Shown in pieces: positions 1 through 7,958 of a stretch of 64,000 bases of DNA; within the stretch, counting starts at the first letter, position 1, and the number at the start of each line of letters is the position of its first letter. This DNA comes from Anatilimnocola aggregata (lineage in GTDB: Bacteria > Planctomycetota > Planctomycetia > Pirellulales > Pirellulaceae), in contig NZ_CP036274.1 of assembly GCF_007747655.1 (NCBI RefSeq), positions 7,936,001-8,000,000 of the forward strand, given 5' to 3'. A program made the position numbers and the translations under genes. The notes beneath the pieces are model-generated. The model searched no databases. It had not been told where the DNA came from and saw nothing but the letters and a program-made list of their open reading frames with translations.

Positions 1-1
1 C

Positions 2-295
2 CTGAAGAACCCCGACTTTTTCGAAGTGCGCGAGTATCCCACGGCCAAGTTCGAATCGACCAAGGTCACACCCGGCAAAGCGGGCACGGCCACGGTCACC
101 GGTAAGTTGACGCTCCACGGCGTGACCAAAGAAATCAGCTTTCCTGCGACCACTGCGGTGACTGCAGAAGGCGTAACGCTGACGAGTGAATTCGCCATTC
201 AGCGGAGCGAGTTCGGCATGACCTATGGTGCTGGCAAAGTCGACGACAAGGTCTCGCTGACGGTCGTCGTGGGCGAGAAGACAGTTGCTCAGTAA
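2..295 (+). CDS. YceI-like domain protein, 5' end outside the window
   Basis: The frame is open from base 2, so this is the C-terminal 97 residues of a longer protein. It starts LKNPDFFEV-REYPTAKFES and continues with LTLHGVTKEISFPAT, the usual strand pattern of the YceI lipocalin-like beta barrel. YceI proteins are small periplasmic proteins thought to bind isoprenoid or other hydrophobic ligands. A GTG at 26 is internal to the conserved fold and is not taken as the start. The next gene begins 46 bases on. The family call is good; the ligand is unknown, and the signal peptide cannot be seen because it lies outside the window. Confidence 0.85.
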   Translation: MKNPDFFEVREYPTAKFESTKVTPGKAGTATVTGKLTLHGVTKEISFPATTAVTAEGVTLTSEFAIQRSEFGMTYGAGKVDDKVSLTVVVGEKTVAQ

Positions 296-341
296 GCATC
301 TTGTTCGATGTCGAAGGCCCGAGTGAAAGTCAGCACCTGCC

Positions 342-1289
342 ATGCTCGAGTTGCTTGAGTTCCTGCTTTACTCTGCTGTGATCCCCGCGATCACAGCAGT
401 GATCGTCGCCATTACACTGCGGCGGTTGTTGCCCACCACCATCGGTGCGGGCTGCTCGTTCGCAGTGGGTGTCGCGGCTGGGTTCTTCGTGGGATACGCC
501 CTGCTACCCGAATGGGCACCACTCGTGCCCGAGCGGCACTGGCAATGGCTGCCTCACCTGGCATTTTCGGCAGCATTCGTCGGCTGTGTGATCGGTGCCG
601 GTCGGTGGCCGGCCTGGAGCAGCGGGCTGTTGTACTGCGCACTCGGCCTGCTCACCGCGTGGCTGATTGTTCCCAGTTGGGTCCAGCCCACACGCCTCGG
701 CATGATTCCTCTGGTAACGGCCTACATCGCGGGAATCAGCCTGTTTTTGGTCATGCTGCCTGCCCGTTTGCGCGGCCGGCTGTTCCTTTTTCTGCTGGCC
801 GCTTGCGCGGCATCGACAGCGCTGGTGGTGTTTATTGAAGTGGCCAAATATGGGCAGGTAGCAGTCATCGTGGCGCCTGCCATCGTGGCTTGTTGGGTTG
901 CCCTCTTGCTCCAAGCACGCCTGTGGCCGCAGCCAGAGGCGAATGCCACCGAATCGTTGGCTTGGGCGACTGCCGCGCTAATCCCGGTCTATGTGTTGAT
1001 TGCCGGTGGTAGCGCCTTCGTGGGTGCCATTGAACCCACCAGGCCCGTCTATTGGCTGCTCGCTGTTCCGGCAGCGCCACTGGCGCTCTGGCTCTTTGTG
1101 GTCGGCCCGTTGGCTCGCTTAACTGGCATTCAGGCAGTTCTGGCCCAGACATTTGCGGTGGCGGTCATTCCGCTGGTGGTCGTCGGAATCTCGGCGATGA
1201 ATGCAATGGCCACGCCGGTCGATTCTGCTAACGAGTGGAGTAGTTCCCCACCGTCACCCCCTTCGGCAGTGTTCGTCGCGCGCGGCTAA
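342..1289 (+). CDS. Hypothetical multi-pass inner-membrane protein
   Basis: A 315-residue protein made almost wholly of hydrophobic stretches, with about eight to ten predicted membrane helices and short Arg/Trp-rich connecting loops. The ATG at 342 is the first plausible start after the YceI-like gene, and the first helix begins about eight residues in. The last 25 residues are polar and Ser/Pro-rich, probably a free tail. I do not recognise a family motif. It lies 45 bases before uppS on the same strand, so it may be co-transcribed with the lipid genes, but nothing in the sequence links it to them. It could equally be an orphan permease-like protein. Confidence 0.7.
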   Translation: MLELLEFLLYSAVIPAITAVIVAITLRRLLPTTIGAGCSFAVGVAAGFFVGYALLPEWAPLVPERHWQWLPHLAFSAAFVGCVIGAGRWPAWSSGLLYCALGLLTAWLIVPSWVQPTRLGMIPLVTAYIAGISLFLVMLPARLRGRLFLFLLAACAASTALVVFIEVAKYGQVAVIVAPAIVACWVALLLQARLWPQPEANATESLAWATAALIPVYVLIAGGSAFVGAIEPTRPVYWLLAVPAAPLALWLFVVGPLARLTGIQAVLAQTFAVAVIPLVVVGISAMNAMATPVDSANEWSSSPPSPPSAVFVARG

Positions 1290-1334
1290 TGGTATTTTGA
1301 GGGCTGACTTGCTTACCAGCTTTGATGCCTTTTC

Positions 1335-2102
1335 TTGCCACTACCCGTGTCCCAATCTGCCACGCTTACCACCGATCAGGCTTTTGAAGTGCCGCCCGAA
1401 CGCCGGCCGCGGCATGTCGCTGTGATTATGGACGGCAACGGTCGGTGGGCTCAGCGGCGGAACTTACCCCGCATCGAGGGGCACCGTCGCGGCGTCAACA
1501 GCGTGCGGCAGACGGTCGAAGAAGCTGCCCGGCTGCATCTGCAGCAACTCACCCTCTTTTGCCTGTCGAGCGAAAACTGGAAGCGACCGCAGCGGGAACT
1601 CGATTTTCTCATGCATCTGCTCGAGCAGTACATGATTGAGGAACGGGCCACGATCTTGCGACAAAACATCGTCGTTTCGATCATTGGCCGCCGCGAAGGA
1701 ATTCCGGAAGCCACGCTCCGTGAAATGGACGAAACCGTGCGCCTGAGTGCTGCCAACAATGGCACGCGGTTATGCCTGGCCATTAATTACGGCAGTCGGC
1801 TCGAGATTGTCGACGCCACGCGGGCAATCGCGCGGGCAGTGAGGGATGGTCACCTGCAGGTCGATCAAATCGACGAGCAGACGATTTCCGACCATTTGTA
1901 TACGCGGGGAATGCCCGATCCCGATTTGCTCATTCGCACGGCTGGAGAAATGCGAATCAGCAATTATCTGCTGTGGCAAATTAGCTATGCCGAGTTGTGG
2001 GTGACCGAGCGCTGTTGGCCCGAGTTCGAGATTGCCGACCTGCATCAAGCCCTGCGCGATTTCGCTGGGCGCGATCGCCGCTTCGGCGGGCTCAAGAGCT
2101 GA
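1335..2102 (+). CDS. uppS: Isoprenyl transferase (undecaprenyl diphosphate synthase)
   Basis: Cis-prenyltransferase that adds isopentenyl units to farnesyl diphosphate to make the C55 lipid carrier for cell-wall and polysaccharide precursors; cytoplasmic, membrane-associated. The signature MDGNGRWAQRR is present, with the Mg-binding catalytic Asp near residue 33. The C-terminal block PDPDLLIRT...RISNYLLWQ...ELW (about 194-220) binds the diphosphate. The length of 255 residues is normal for the family. The start is uncertain: TTG 1335 as given or GTG 1347; the ATG at 1325 is out of frame. cdsA follows after 11 bases, the common uppS-cdsA order. The genes dxr and rseP, which often follow in other bacteria, are absent here. 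Confidence 0.95.
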   Translation: MPLPVSQSATLTTDQAFEVPPERRPRHVAVIMDGNGRWAQRRNLPRIEGHRRGVNSVRQTVEEAARLHLQQLTLFCLSSENWKRPQRELDFLMHLLEQYMIEERATILRQNIVVSIIGRREGIPEATLREMDETVRLSAANNGTRLCLAINYGSRLEIVDATRAIARAVRDGHLQVDQIDEQTISDHLYTRGMPDPDLLIRTAGEMRISNYLLWQISYAELWVTERCWPEFEIADLHQALRDFAGRDRRFGGLKS

Positions 2103-2113
2103 AAGGGTCGGCC

Positions 2114-3025
2114 GTGCTGCGTTGGCGTTTGCTTTCCTCCTTCATCATCATTGCCGTGATGCTCGCCCTCATCGCGCTCGACCATCGCGAAGTGGGACTG
2201 GGCATACCCGGCGTCTGGCTGTTGCCGATGCTGCTCATTGTCACGGTGCTGGCAACGGAAGAAGTCATCTCGCTGCTGCGGAACCAAAATCATCGCCCCG
2301 TGGAATGGGTGACTTATGTCGGCAGTTTGGGCATTGCCGTGGCTGGTGCCGAGAAACTGATCAAGGAGTTGAGTTTTCAGTTTCACTTGACGCCGAACTA
2401 TCCCGCCTGGGAAGGCTGGCCCATGCTGGCCGTCGCCGGTGGCGTGATTCTGGCGTTTGGCGGCGAGATGTGGCGGTTTCGCAAGGCAGGGGAAGGAGCG
2501 ATCGTCAACGCGGCGCTGTCGATCTTCGCGATGATCTATGTCGGCGGGTTGATGATGTTTCTGGCCTGGCAACGACTCGATCACGGCACGTTCGCGTTCC
2601 TCTCCATTCCGATCGTCGTGAAATTTGCCGATACCGGTGCCTACACGTTTGGCCGCCTGTTTGGTCGCCACAAGATGACGCCGCTGCTCAGCCCGGGCAA
2701 AACCTGGCAAGGTGCCGTTGGAGGGTTGCTTGCCGGCTGCGCGGCTAGTTGGCTTAGCTTCACCTACTTGCAGCCAGCGATTACGCCAGCCTCGGCCACT
2801 GGCCCAGCCTCCAATTCACTCGTGGCGATTCTGCTCTATGGCTTCGCCCTGACCCTCGCGGGGATGCACGGCGACCTGGCCGAATCGCTCCTCAAGCGCG
2901 ATATGAATCGCAAAGACAGCAGCACCTGGCTCCCTGGTCTCGGCGGCGTGCTCGATATCATCGACAGCCTGTTGATCGCCGCGCCGGTGGCGTTTTTGTT
3001 TTGGCATATGGGCTGGGTGAGGTGA
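2114..3025 (+). CDS. cdsA: Phosphatidate cytidylyltransferase
   Basis: Integral membrane enzyme that makes CDP-diacylglycerol from CTP and phosphatidic acid, the branch point of phospholipid synthesis. It has about eight membrane helices. The conserved FADTGAYTFGRLFGRHK-PLLSPGKTWQG block lies in the middle, and the C-terminal signature LLKRD-NRKDSSTWLPGLGG-LDIIDS is at about 252-285. In the signature, the usual PGHGG-DR-DS reads PGLGG-DI-DS, so His and Arg are replaced while the acidic residues stay. I chose GTG 2114 because a GAAAGGG stretch lies seven bases upstream at 2101-2107 and the open frame before it overlaps uppS. The product is 303 residues. Confidence 0.93.
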   Translation: MLRWRLLSSFIIIAVMLALIALDHREVGLGIPGVWLLPMLLIVTVLATEEVISLLRNQNHRPVEWVTYVGSLGIAVAGAEKLIKELSFQFHLTPNYPAWEGWPMLAVAGGVILAFGGEMWRFRKAGEGAIVNAALSIFAMIYVGGLMMFLAWQRLDHGTFAFLSIPIVVKFADTGAYTFGRLFGRHKMTPLLSPGKTWQGAVGGLLAGCAASWLSFTYLQPAITPASATGPASNSLVAILLYGFALTLAGMHGDLAESLLKRDMNRKDSSTWLPGLGGVLDIIDSLLIAAPVAFLFWHMGWVR

Positions 3026-3123
3026 GCAGGGATGAAGGGTGGAAGAGACCAAGGGATTGAAGGGAAAAAACTAAAACGGAAGCGAAACTACCGAATCTCT
3101 ACCTGCTCTCCAGCGATTTCTAC

Positions 3124-3153
3124 TTCCCTTCCTCCCTTCCTCCCTTCCTCCCT
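3124..3153. repeat. Pyrimidine-only 8-bp tandem repeat
   Basis: The strand shown reads TTCCCTTCC-TCCCTTCC-TCCCTTCC-TCCCTT, about 3.5 exact copies of an eight-base unit with no purine, directly followed by TATAAT at 3154-3159. It lies between cdsA and the LOG-family gene. No matching -35 hexamer is seen, so promoter function is only a guess. Confidence 0.7.
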
Positions 3154-3184
3154 TATAATCACCCCATGCCCAGCAACGGAGTAC

Positions 3185-4267
3185 ATGCTTGTGACTGACA
3201 ATGAAGGTGAACTCGTACCCGATCCGGTGATTCCGCGGTTCAATCCCGACGGGGCCGCGATGGGGAACGATGACGACCGTCTGAAGCATATCGAAGACCT
3301 GATTCAAACCATCAAGGAATCAGCGGACAAGATGGCAGCCGACGGCAGCAGTCGCGGCGACTTAAAACTCATCAGTCGCACGCTGCGCGAGTTGCGCTAT
3401 GCATTCAAGGTGTTTGCTCCTTATCGCAAGCGGCGAAAAGTAACCGTATTCGGTTCGGCCCGCACCAAGCCGGAAGAGCCCGCCTATCAAGAGGCCGTTC
3501 ATCTGGGGCGCGTCTTTGCCGAGAACGACTGGCTGGTGGTGACCGGCGCTGCAGCGGGCATTATGGAGGCGGGGCACCAAGGTGCCGGTCGCGAGCACTC
3601 GATGGGGCTCAACATCATGCTCCCCTTCGAGCAGCAGGCCAATCCCGTGATTCGCGACGATCACAAGCTGGTCCACATGAAGTACTTCTTCACGCGCAAA
3701 CTGATGTTCGTGAAGGAGTGCGATGCGGTGGTCTGTCTGCCCGGCGGCTTTGGGACGCTCGACGAAGCGATGGAAGTCATCACGCTGCTGCAAACTGGCA
3801 AGCGCGATATGGTTCCCGTCGTGCTGCTCGACCCTCCGGGGGGCAAGTACTGGGCGGACCTCGATCAATTCCTCAAAAGCCACTTGCTCGGCAATCGCCT
3901 GATCTCGCCGGAAGATCAGTATCTCTACACCGTCTGCGATAGCTACGAAGTGGCCCTGCAAGAAGTCCTCAACTTCTTCAAGGTTTATCACAGCATGCGG
4001 TACGTGAAGCGAGAACTCGTGTTTCGCCTGAACGAACCGCTCGAGCCCGCGCTGCTCGAAGCCATTCAAGCGAACTTCAAAGACATTCTCGCCGAAGGGA
4101 CCTTCACCCAGCGGGACGCACTCCCCGCCGAGAAGGATGAGCCCGATCTGGCGCAAAAAGCGCGGCTGGTCTTTACATTCAATCGTCGCAACTTCGGCCG
4201 CCTCCGGTTCCTCATCGACACCATCAACCTCGGCCGCCTTGCCCCCAGTCGCTTCGGCAATAAATAG
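3185..4267 (+). CDS. LOG-family Rossmann protein (TIGR00730-like)
   Basis: A 360-residue protein with a Lysine-Decarboxylase-like/LOG nucleotide-binding core. The nucleotide loop VTGAAAGIMEAGHQGAG precedes the family hallmark PGGFGTLDEA at residues 186-195. Family members typically remove ribose 5-phosphate from nucleotide monophosphates (cytokinin-activating phosphoribohydrolases in plants). This one is longer than the roughly 190-residue short form: it has about 90 extra N-terminal residues with a charged helix and about 90 C-terminal residues. ATG 3185 (or GTG 3191) is preferred because the open frame before it runs through the pyrimidine repeat and looks non-coding. The PQQ-propeller gene follows after 12 bases. 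The substrate here is unknown. Confidence 0.85.
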   Translation: MLVTDNEGELVPDPVIPRFNPDGAAMGNDDDRLKHIEDLIQTIKESADKMAADGSSRGDLKLISRTLRELRYAFKVFAPYRKRRKVTVFGSARTKPEEPAYQEAVHLGRVFAENDWLVVTGAAAGIMEAGHQGAGREHSMGLNIMLPFEQQANPVIRDDHKLVHMKYFFTRKLMFVKECDAVVCLPGGFGTLDEAMEVITLLQTGKRDMVPVVLLDPPGGKYWADLDQFLKSHLLGNRLISPEDQYLYTVCDSYEVALQEVLNFFKVYHSMRYVKRELVFRLNEPLEPALLEAIQANFKDILAEGTFTQRDALPAEKDEPDLAQKARLVFTFNRRNFGRLRFLIDTINLGRLAPSRFGNK

Positions 4268-4279
4268 AGAACTCGCACC

Positions 4280-5518
4280 ATGCTCATCCACCGTGGCCTC
4301 TCGCTGCTGCTGTTGCTCGTCGTTGTTTCCGCACTTCACGCTGGCGATTGGCCTCAAATCCTCGGTCCCAATCGAGACGGCCATGCCGATGGAGAAAAGC
4401 TCGCAGAAAAATGGCCGGCGGCGGGTCTGAAGCCCGCTTGGACCTACTCGCTCGGCAGTGGATATGCTGGCCCGGCGATTGTCGGCAAGCAAGTGATTGT
4501 GTTTCATCGACGCGACGATGAAGAGATCGTCGAGTCGGTCGATCTGACCACGGGCAAGTTGATCTGGCGAACTGCCTTCCTCGCTACGTACCGCGGCGGT
4601 ATTGATTCCGATACTGGCCCCCGCTGTGTGCCGGTGGTCGCGGGCGATTCGGTGTATGTCTTTGGCGCTGCCGGTGACTTGCACTGTGTGGACCTGACGA
4701 ACGGCAAAGAGCGCTGGTCGCGCAGTCTGTTTGCCGATTACGGCGGCGATGAAAATTATTTCGGTGCCGGTAGCACCCCGCTGGTGATTGGGGACCGCGT
4801 CATTTGCAACGTTGGCGGCAACAAGGCGGGGCTTGTGGGCGTGGATGCCAAAACCGGTAAGACGGTGTGGCAAGGAACCGAAGAAGGAACCAGCTATTCG
4901 TCACCTACAACCGTAACGATTGCCGGCAAACCACAAGCGCTGTTCGTCACTCGCCTCAATGCCCTGCTCGTCGATCCCGTTACTGGCACCACCAGCAAAC
5001 TTCTTCCCTTTGGTGCCCGCGGACCGACCGTGAACGCTGCGACGCCGCTCGTGTTCGATGGAACGGTCTTCCTCACGGCCAGCTATAATATCGACGCTGT
5101 CCTGGCAACCATTCAGTCACCCGCTGAAGTTCGTTGGCACGACGGCGACACGCTCAGCAGCCAGTATGTGACACCCATTTATCACAAGGGTTACCTCTAC
5201 GGCATTCATGGTCGCGAAGACTCGAATACCCCCGGCGCGTTCCGCTGCATCGAAGCCAAGACCGGCAAGCTCGCCTGGGAGAAGCCCAGCTTTGGCATCG
5301 CGCATCTAATTCTCGCTGGCGATAAAATCCTGCTTGCCAAGCTCAATGGCGAACTGATCCTTGCCGCAGCTGATTCAACCGCTTATCGCGAACTGGGCCG
5401 CGCCTCGATTGCCGCCGACAAGACCCGCGCCATTCCAGCCCTCTCGCAAGGCTGCTTCTTCACCCGCACCACCGAGAATGGCCAAGGCAAGCTGATTTGC
5501 GTGCGCGTGGGAGAGTAG
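4280..5518 (+). CDS. Secreted PQQ-type beta-propeller protein
   Basis: A 412-residue protein with a clear signal peptide (residues 1-21, cut near LHA-GDWP) followed by the DWPQ-LGPNRDG opening typical of planctomycete outer-membrane BamB-like (PQQ_2) proteins. Repeats of the form VYVFGAAGDLHCVDLTNGKERWSR and GVDAKTGKTVWQ are seven- or eight-blade propeller units. The family usually acts as a scaffold or in export of other proteins. No PQQ-dehydrogenase active-site residues are evident, so an enzyme is unlikely. It may be co-transcribed with the LOG gene upstream. Confidence 0.85.
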   Translation: MLIHRGLSLLLLLVVVSALHAGDWPQILGPNRDGHADGEKLAEKWPAAGLKPAWTYSLGSGYAGPAIVGKQVIVFHRRDDEEIVESVDLTTGKLIWRTAFLATYRGGIDSDTGPRCVPVVAGDSVYVFGAAGDLHCVDLTNGKERWSRSLFADYGGDENYFGAGSTPLVIGDRVICNVGGNKAGLVGVDAKTGKTVWQGTEEGTSYSSPTTVTIAGKPQALFVTRLNALLVDPVTGTTSKLLPFGARGPTVNAATPLVFDGTVFLTASYNIDAVLATIQSPAEVRWHDGDTLSSQYVTPIYHKGYLYGIHGREDSNTPGAFRCIEAKTGKLAWEKPSFGIAHLILAGDKILLAKLNGELILAAADSTAYRELGRASIAADKTRAIPALSQGCFFTRTTENGQGKLICVRVGE

Positions 5519-5561
5519 TAGCTGCCGCAACCAACCTTGCCAAGTTTGTTGGAGTCCGATC

Positions 5562-6239
5562 ATGACGCTTCGCGTGCTTATCGCCAGTTCGCTGTTGCTG
5601 GCACTCCCTGGGCTGGTGAAGGCTCAAACCTGGACATCGCCCGATGGTTTCCTGACGGTTGCAATTCCTGACACGAAGCAATTTCAAGAATTTCCGAAGC
5701 CACCGGAACCTCTGCTTGTGTTGTGGGTCTCTCAGGATGAGTCGACGAGATTCGGCGTTAGTAAATTGCCCATTCCACTCAAGATGAAGCTATTGCAGGA
5801 CTCGGTTGAGAAAGGGTTTGCAGAGCAAATCGGTGCCAAGGTAAGCCGCTCACCAGCGACAAACGTCGCCGGGCACGAAGTGTGGAACATGTCGGCTAAA
5901 GGTCCGATCCTGGAAAGCACACAAGCGATGGTCCGTCATGAGGACGCTGTCTATACGCTGCTGACGGTTACGACCAACGGCGATCTCGACACCGAGGCGA
6001 CTAATCTTTTTATTAAGTCATTGGCAATTTCAGTGCCACCTAACAGGGCGGCAATCGACGCACAGCTACTACCGGATGAAGTCAGAGCGCGCGAGTATTC
6101 CTATCGAATGGGCCAAGTAACTGGAGTCGTTGGCATTGTCCTAGTGGCTTATTACCTCTCGCGAAAATTTAGGAAGACTCCAACCGGAAAATCACCGAGC
6201 CCGGAGCCGACCGCAACGGACAGCCAGCAAGCAACCTAG
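5562..6239 (+). CDS. Hypothetical secreted or membrane-anchored protein
   Basis: A 225-residue protein with an N-terminal signal peptide (1-22), a mixed alpha/beta extracytoplasmic part up to about residue 180, one membrane helix at about 188-204 (VTGVVGIVLVAYYLS), a basic stop-transfer patch (RKFRKT) and a short Ser/Pro/Thr tail. This is a type I membrane topology. ATG 5562 follows a GGAG-containing stretch (GTTGGAGTCCG) at a good distance. I do not recognise the domain. It starts 43 bases after the propeller gene and may be expressed with it. The 192 bases downstream hold no convincing gene. Confidence 0.65.
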   Translation: MTLRVLIASSLLLALPGLVKAQTWTSPDGFLTVAIPDTKQFQEFPKPPEPLLVLWVSQDESTRFGVSKLPIPLKMKLLQDSVEKGFAEQIGAKVSRSPATNVAGHEVWNMSAKGPILESTQAMVRHEDAVYTLLTVTTNGDLDTEATNLFIKSLAISVPPNRAAIDAQLLPDEVRAREYSYRMGQVTGVVGIVLVAYYLSRKFRKTPTGKSPSPEPTATDSQQAT

Positions 6240-6431
6240 TTCGCGGTTTAATCTCAGCGAATCACCCGTCCTCCCGCACTAGCACGCCGTGTCTGCTGCC
6301 GCGGTAATCCGCCAAATCGCTAGCGGTGGCGCAGGAAGTTGCGGATTCTGCTCGCGATTCGTCCCAAAACTATTGGCGGGTAACGCAATACAGAGAACAA
6401 TAGAACGTTGAGCAAGTAGCGAAGTGCTGGG

Positions 6432-7949
6432 ATGAACCCAAGTATTACCTCCCTGTCCGCTGATTGTTCACCCTCCTTTTTAGGCACTGGTATGGATGAT
6501 TCAGGCGCGCGAGCCATCCGCACGCGATTCGAACAAGCGAATCGACTGGTGGCTGCTGGCCAATTTAGCGAAGCGGCGGCAATCTTTGCCGAATGCGTCA
6601 GCGGTGAACCGGCGAATTCCGACTTCGTCGATTCCTGGCTGTTAGCGTTGTCGCGCGCGCCCGTTCCTCAGCCTCTCGATGTCCGCTCCGCTCCCTTCGC
6701 CGCACTCGCCAGTCTGGCCACCAACGAAGAATGGGACCAGGTTCTGCAGCGCGGCATTCCGCTGCTGAATGAATTCCCGCGCCGCGTGCCGCTGCTGCAA
6801 ACCATGGCCACGGCCTCCGCGTCGCTCGGCTACTTTGAAGCGGCCGACTGCTATTTAGAAGCCGCAATCGCGCTGGCACCCGACCAGGCCGATCTGCTCC
6901 GTCAGCGGGCGAAGTTGCTTGCCCAGTTGCGTCGCTACGACGAAGCTCTCACCACCTGGATGGCCGTCGAACGGGTCTCGCCCGAAGATGCCGGCGCCGC
7001 CGGAGCGATTGCTTCGCTGGCCATCGAACGAAGCCGGCGGCGCAATGGCCTCAAGCGCCGCAGCGAAGATTATCGCGCCGCGGAACCCAAGCCCCGCGTT
7101 CGCCCCGACCAAATCCAGCCCGCTGCCCGCGTGTTCGGTTCGCTGGCGATGCCCACGACCACCAACGCGCCGGTACCGCGCACGCTCATACAAGAACTGG
7201 AACTGGCCGTGCGGGAGTTTCCCTCGCACGCGCAGAATTATCTGCAACTGGCCCCGCTTTACTTGGAGCGGAATCGCGAGCAGGATGCCGAGCGAATGCT
7301 CAATCGCGGCCGCGCCGCCACCGACAACGATCCGCGCGTCGTCGCTCTGTGGGAAGACGTGGCGATGAAGGTCTCGGAAGAACGCGTCGCACTCGCCCGC
7401 CAGGATGCCAACGAACATCCGTCGGAAGCCACGCAGAACGCGCTCGCACAGGCGCTGCGCGAGCGCGATCGGCTGGAGATTGCCGTCTTCACTTCGCGCA
7501 GTCAGCGCGAACCGGAGAAACTGGCGCTGCAGTACGAACTGGGCGTGCGCCTTAAGCGTGCGTCGAAGTTGCGAGACGCGATCAAGTATTTGACGGCCGC
7601 TCTGGGCGATGCCGTAGAGCGAGCGCCAGCGGCGTTTGAGTTGGGTGAATGCCTGCTGCAGCAGGGTGAAGTGGCCCAGGCGATGCACTTTTATCGCCAG
7701 GCAGCCGATACCGCGCTCGCCGAACAGGCACACTTTCGCAAGCAGGCCCTTTATCAATTGAGCCTGCTCGCCACGCGCATGAAGCTGCTCAAAGCGGCAG
7801 TTCGCTATCTGAAAGAATTGCTGCGCATCGATCCGCGCTATCGCGACGCAGCTGCCATGCTGCAAAGCATTTTGCCCGCGCCAGGCACTAACGCGATGCC
7901 ACCCACTAGCGGCGATCGACGCGTCACCAGCAGCACACCGACGGCGTAA
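6432..7949 (+). CDS. TPR-repeat protein
   Basis: A 505-residue, Ala/Arg-rich, all-helical protein with no signal peptide. Tetratricopeptide-like units are visible at about 25-60 (NRLVAAGQFSEAAAIFAECV), about 255-300 (LAPLYLERNREQDAERML), and 400-475 (AFELGECLLQQGEVAQAMHFYRQA and KAAVRYLKELLRIDPRYRDA). Such proteins act as scaffolds for protein complexes, and no partner is indicated. The start may be ATG 6432 or ATG 6492 (MDDSGARAIRT), because the first 20 residues look unlike the rest. The gene ends nine bases from the end of the convergent M50/HlyD gene. Confidence 0.75.
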   Translation: MNPSITSLSADCSPSFLGTGMDDSGARAIRTRFEQANRLVAAGQFSEAAAIFAECVSGEPANSDFVDSWLLALSRAPVPQPLDVRSAPFAALASLATNEEWDQVLQRGIPLLNEFPRRVPLLQTMATASASLGYFEAADCYLEAAIALAPDQADLLRQRAKLLAQLRRYDEALTTWMAVERVSPEDAGAAGAIASLAIERSRRRNGLKRRSEDYRAAEPKPRVRPDQIQPAARVFGSLAMPTTTNAPVPRTLIQELELAVREFPSHAQNYLQLAPLYLERNREQDAERMLNRGRAATDNDPRVVALWEDVAMKVSEERVALARQDANEHPSEATQNALAQALRERDRLEIAVFTSRSQREPEKLALQYELGVRLKRASKLRDAIKYLTAALGDAVERAPAAFELGECLLQQGEVAQAMHFYRQAADTALAEQAHFRKQALYQLSLLATRMKLLKAAVRYLKELLRIDPRYRDAAAMLQSILPAPGTNAMPPTSGDRRVTSSTPTA

Positions 7950-7958
7950 GATGTCGGT

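Noticed and set aside
3362-4873. A 503-codon open frame on the minus strand across the LOG and PQQ genes
   Set aside because: It lies antisense to two well-supported genes, its translation is His/Val/Gln-rich without any family pattern, and it spans the boundary between them. It is a codon-bias shadow.
6320-6523. A 67-codon minus-strand frame with one hydrophobic stretch, in the gap before the TPR gene
   Set aside because: It overlaps the start of the TPR gene in antisense, has no ribosome-binding site and no family similarity that I can see.
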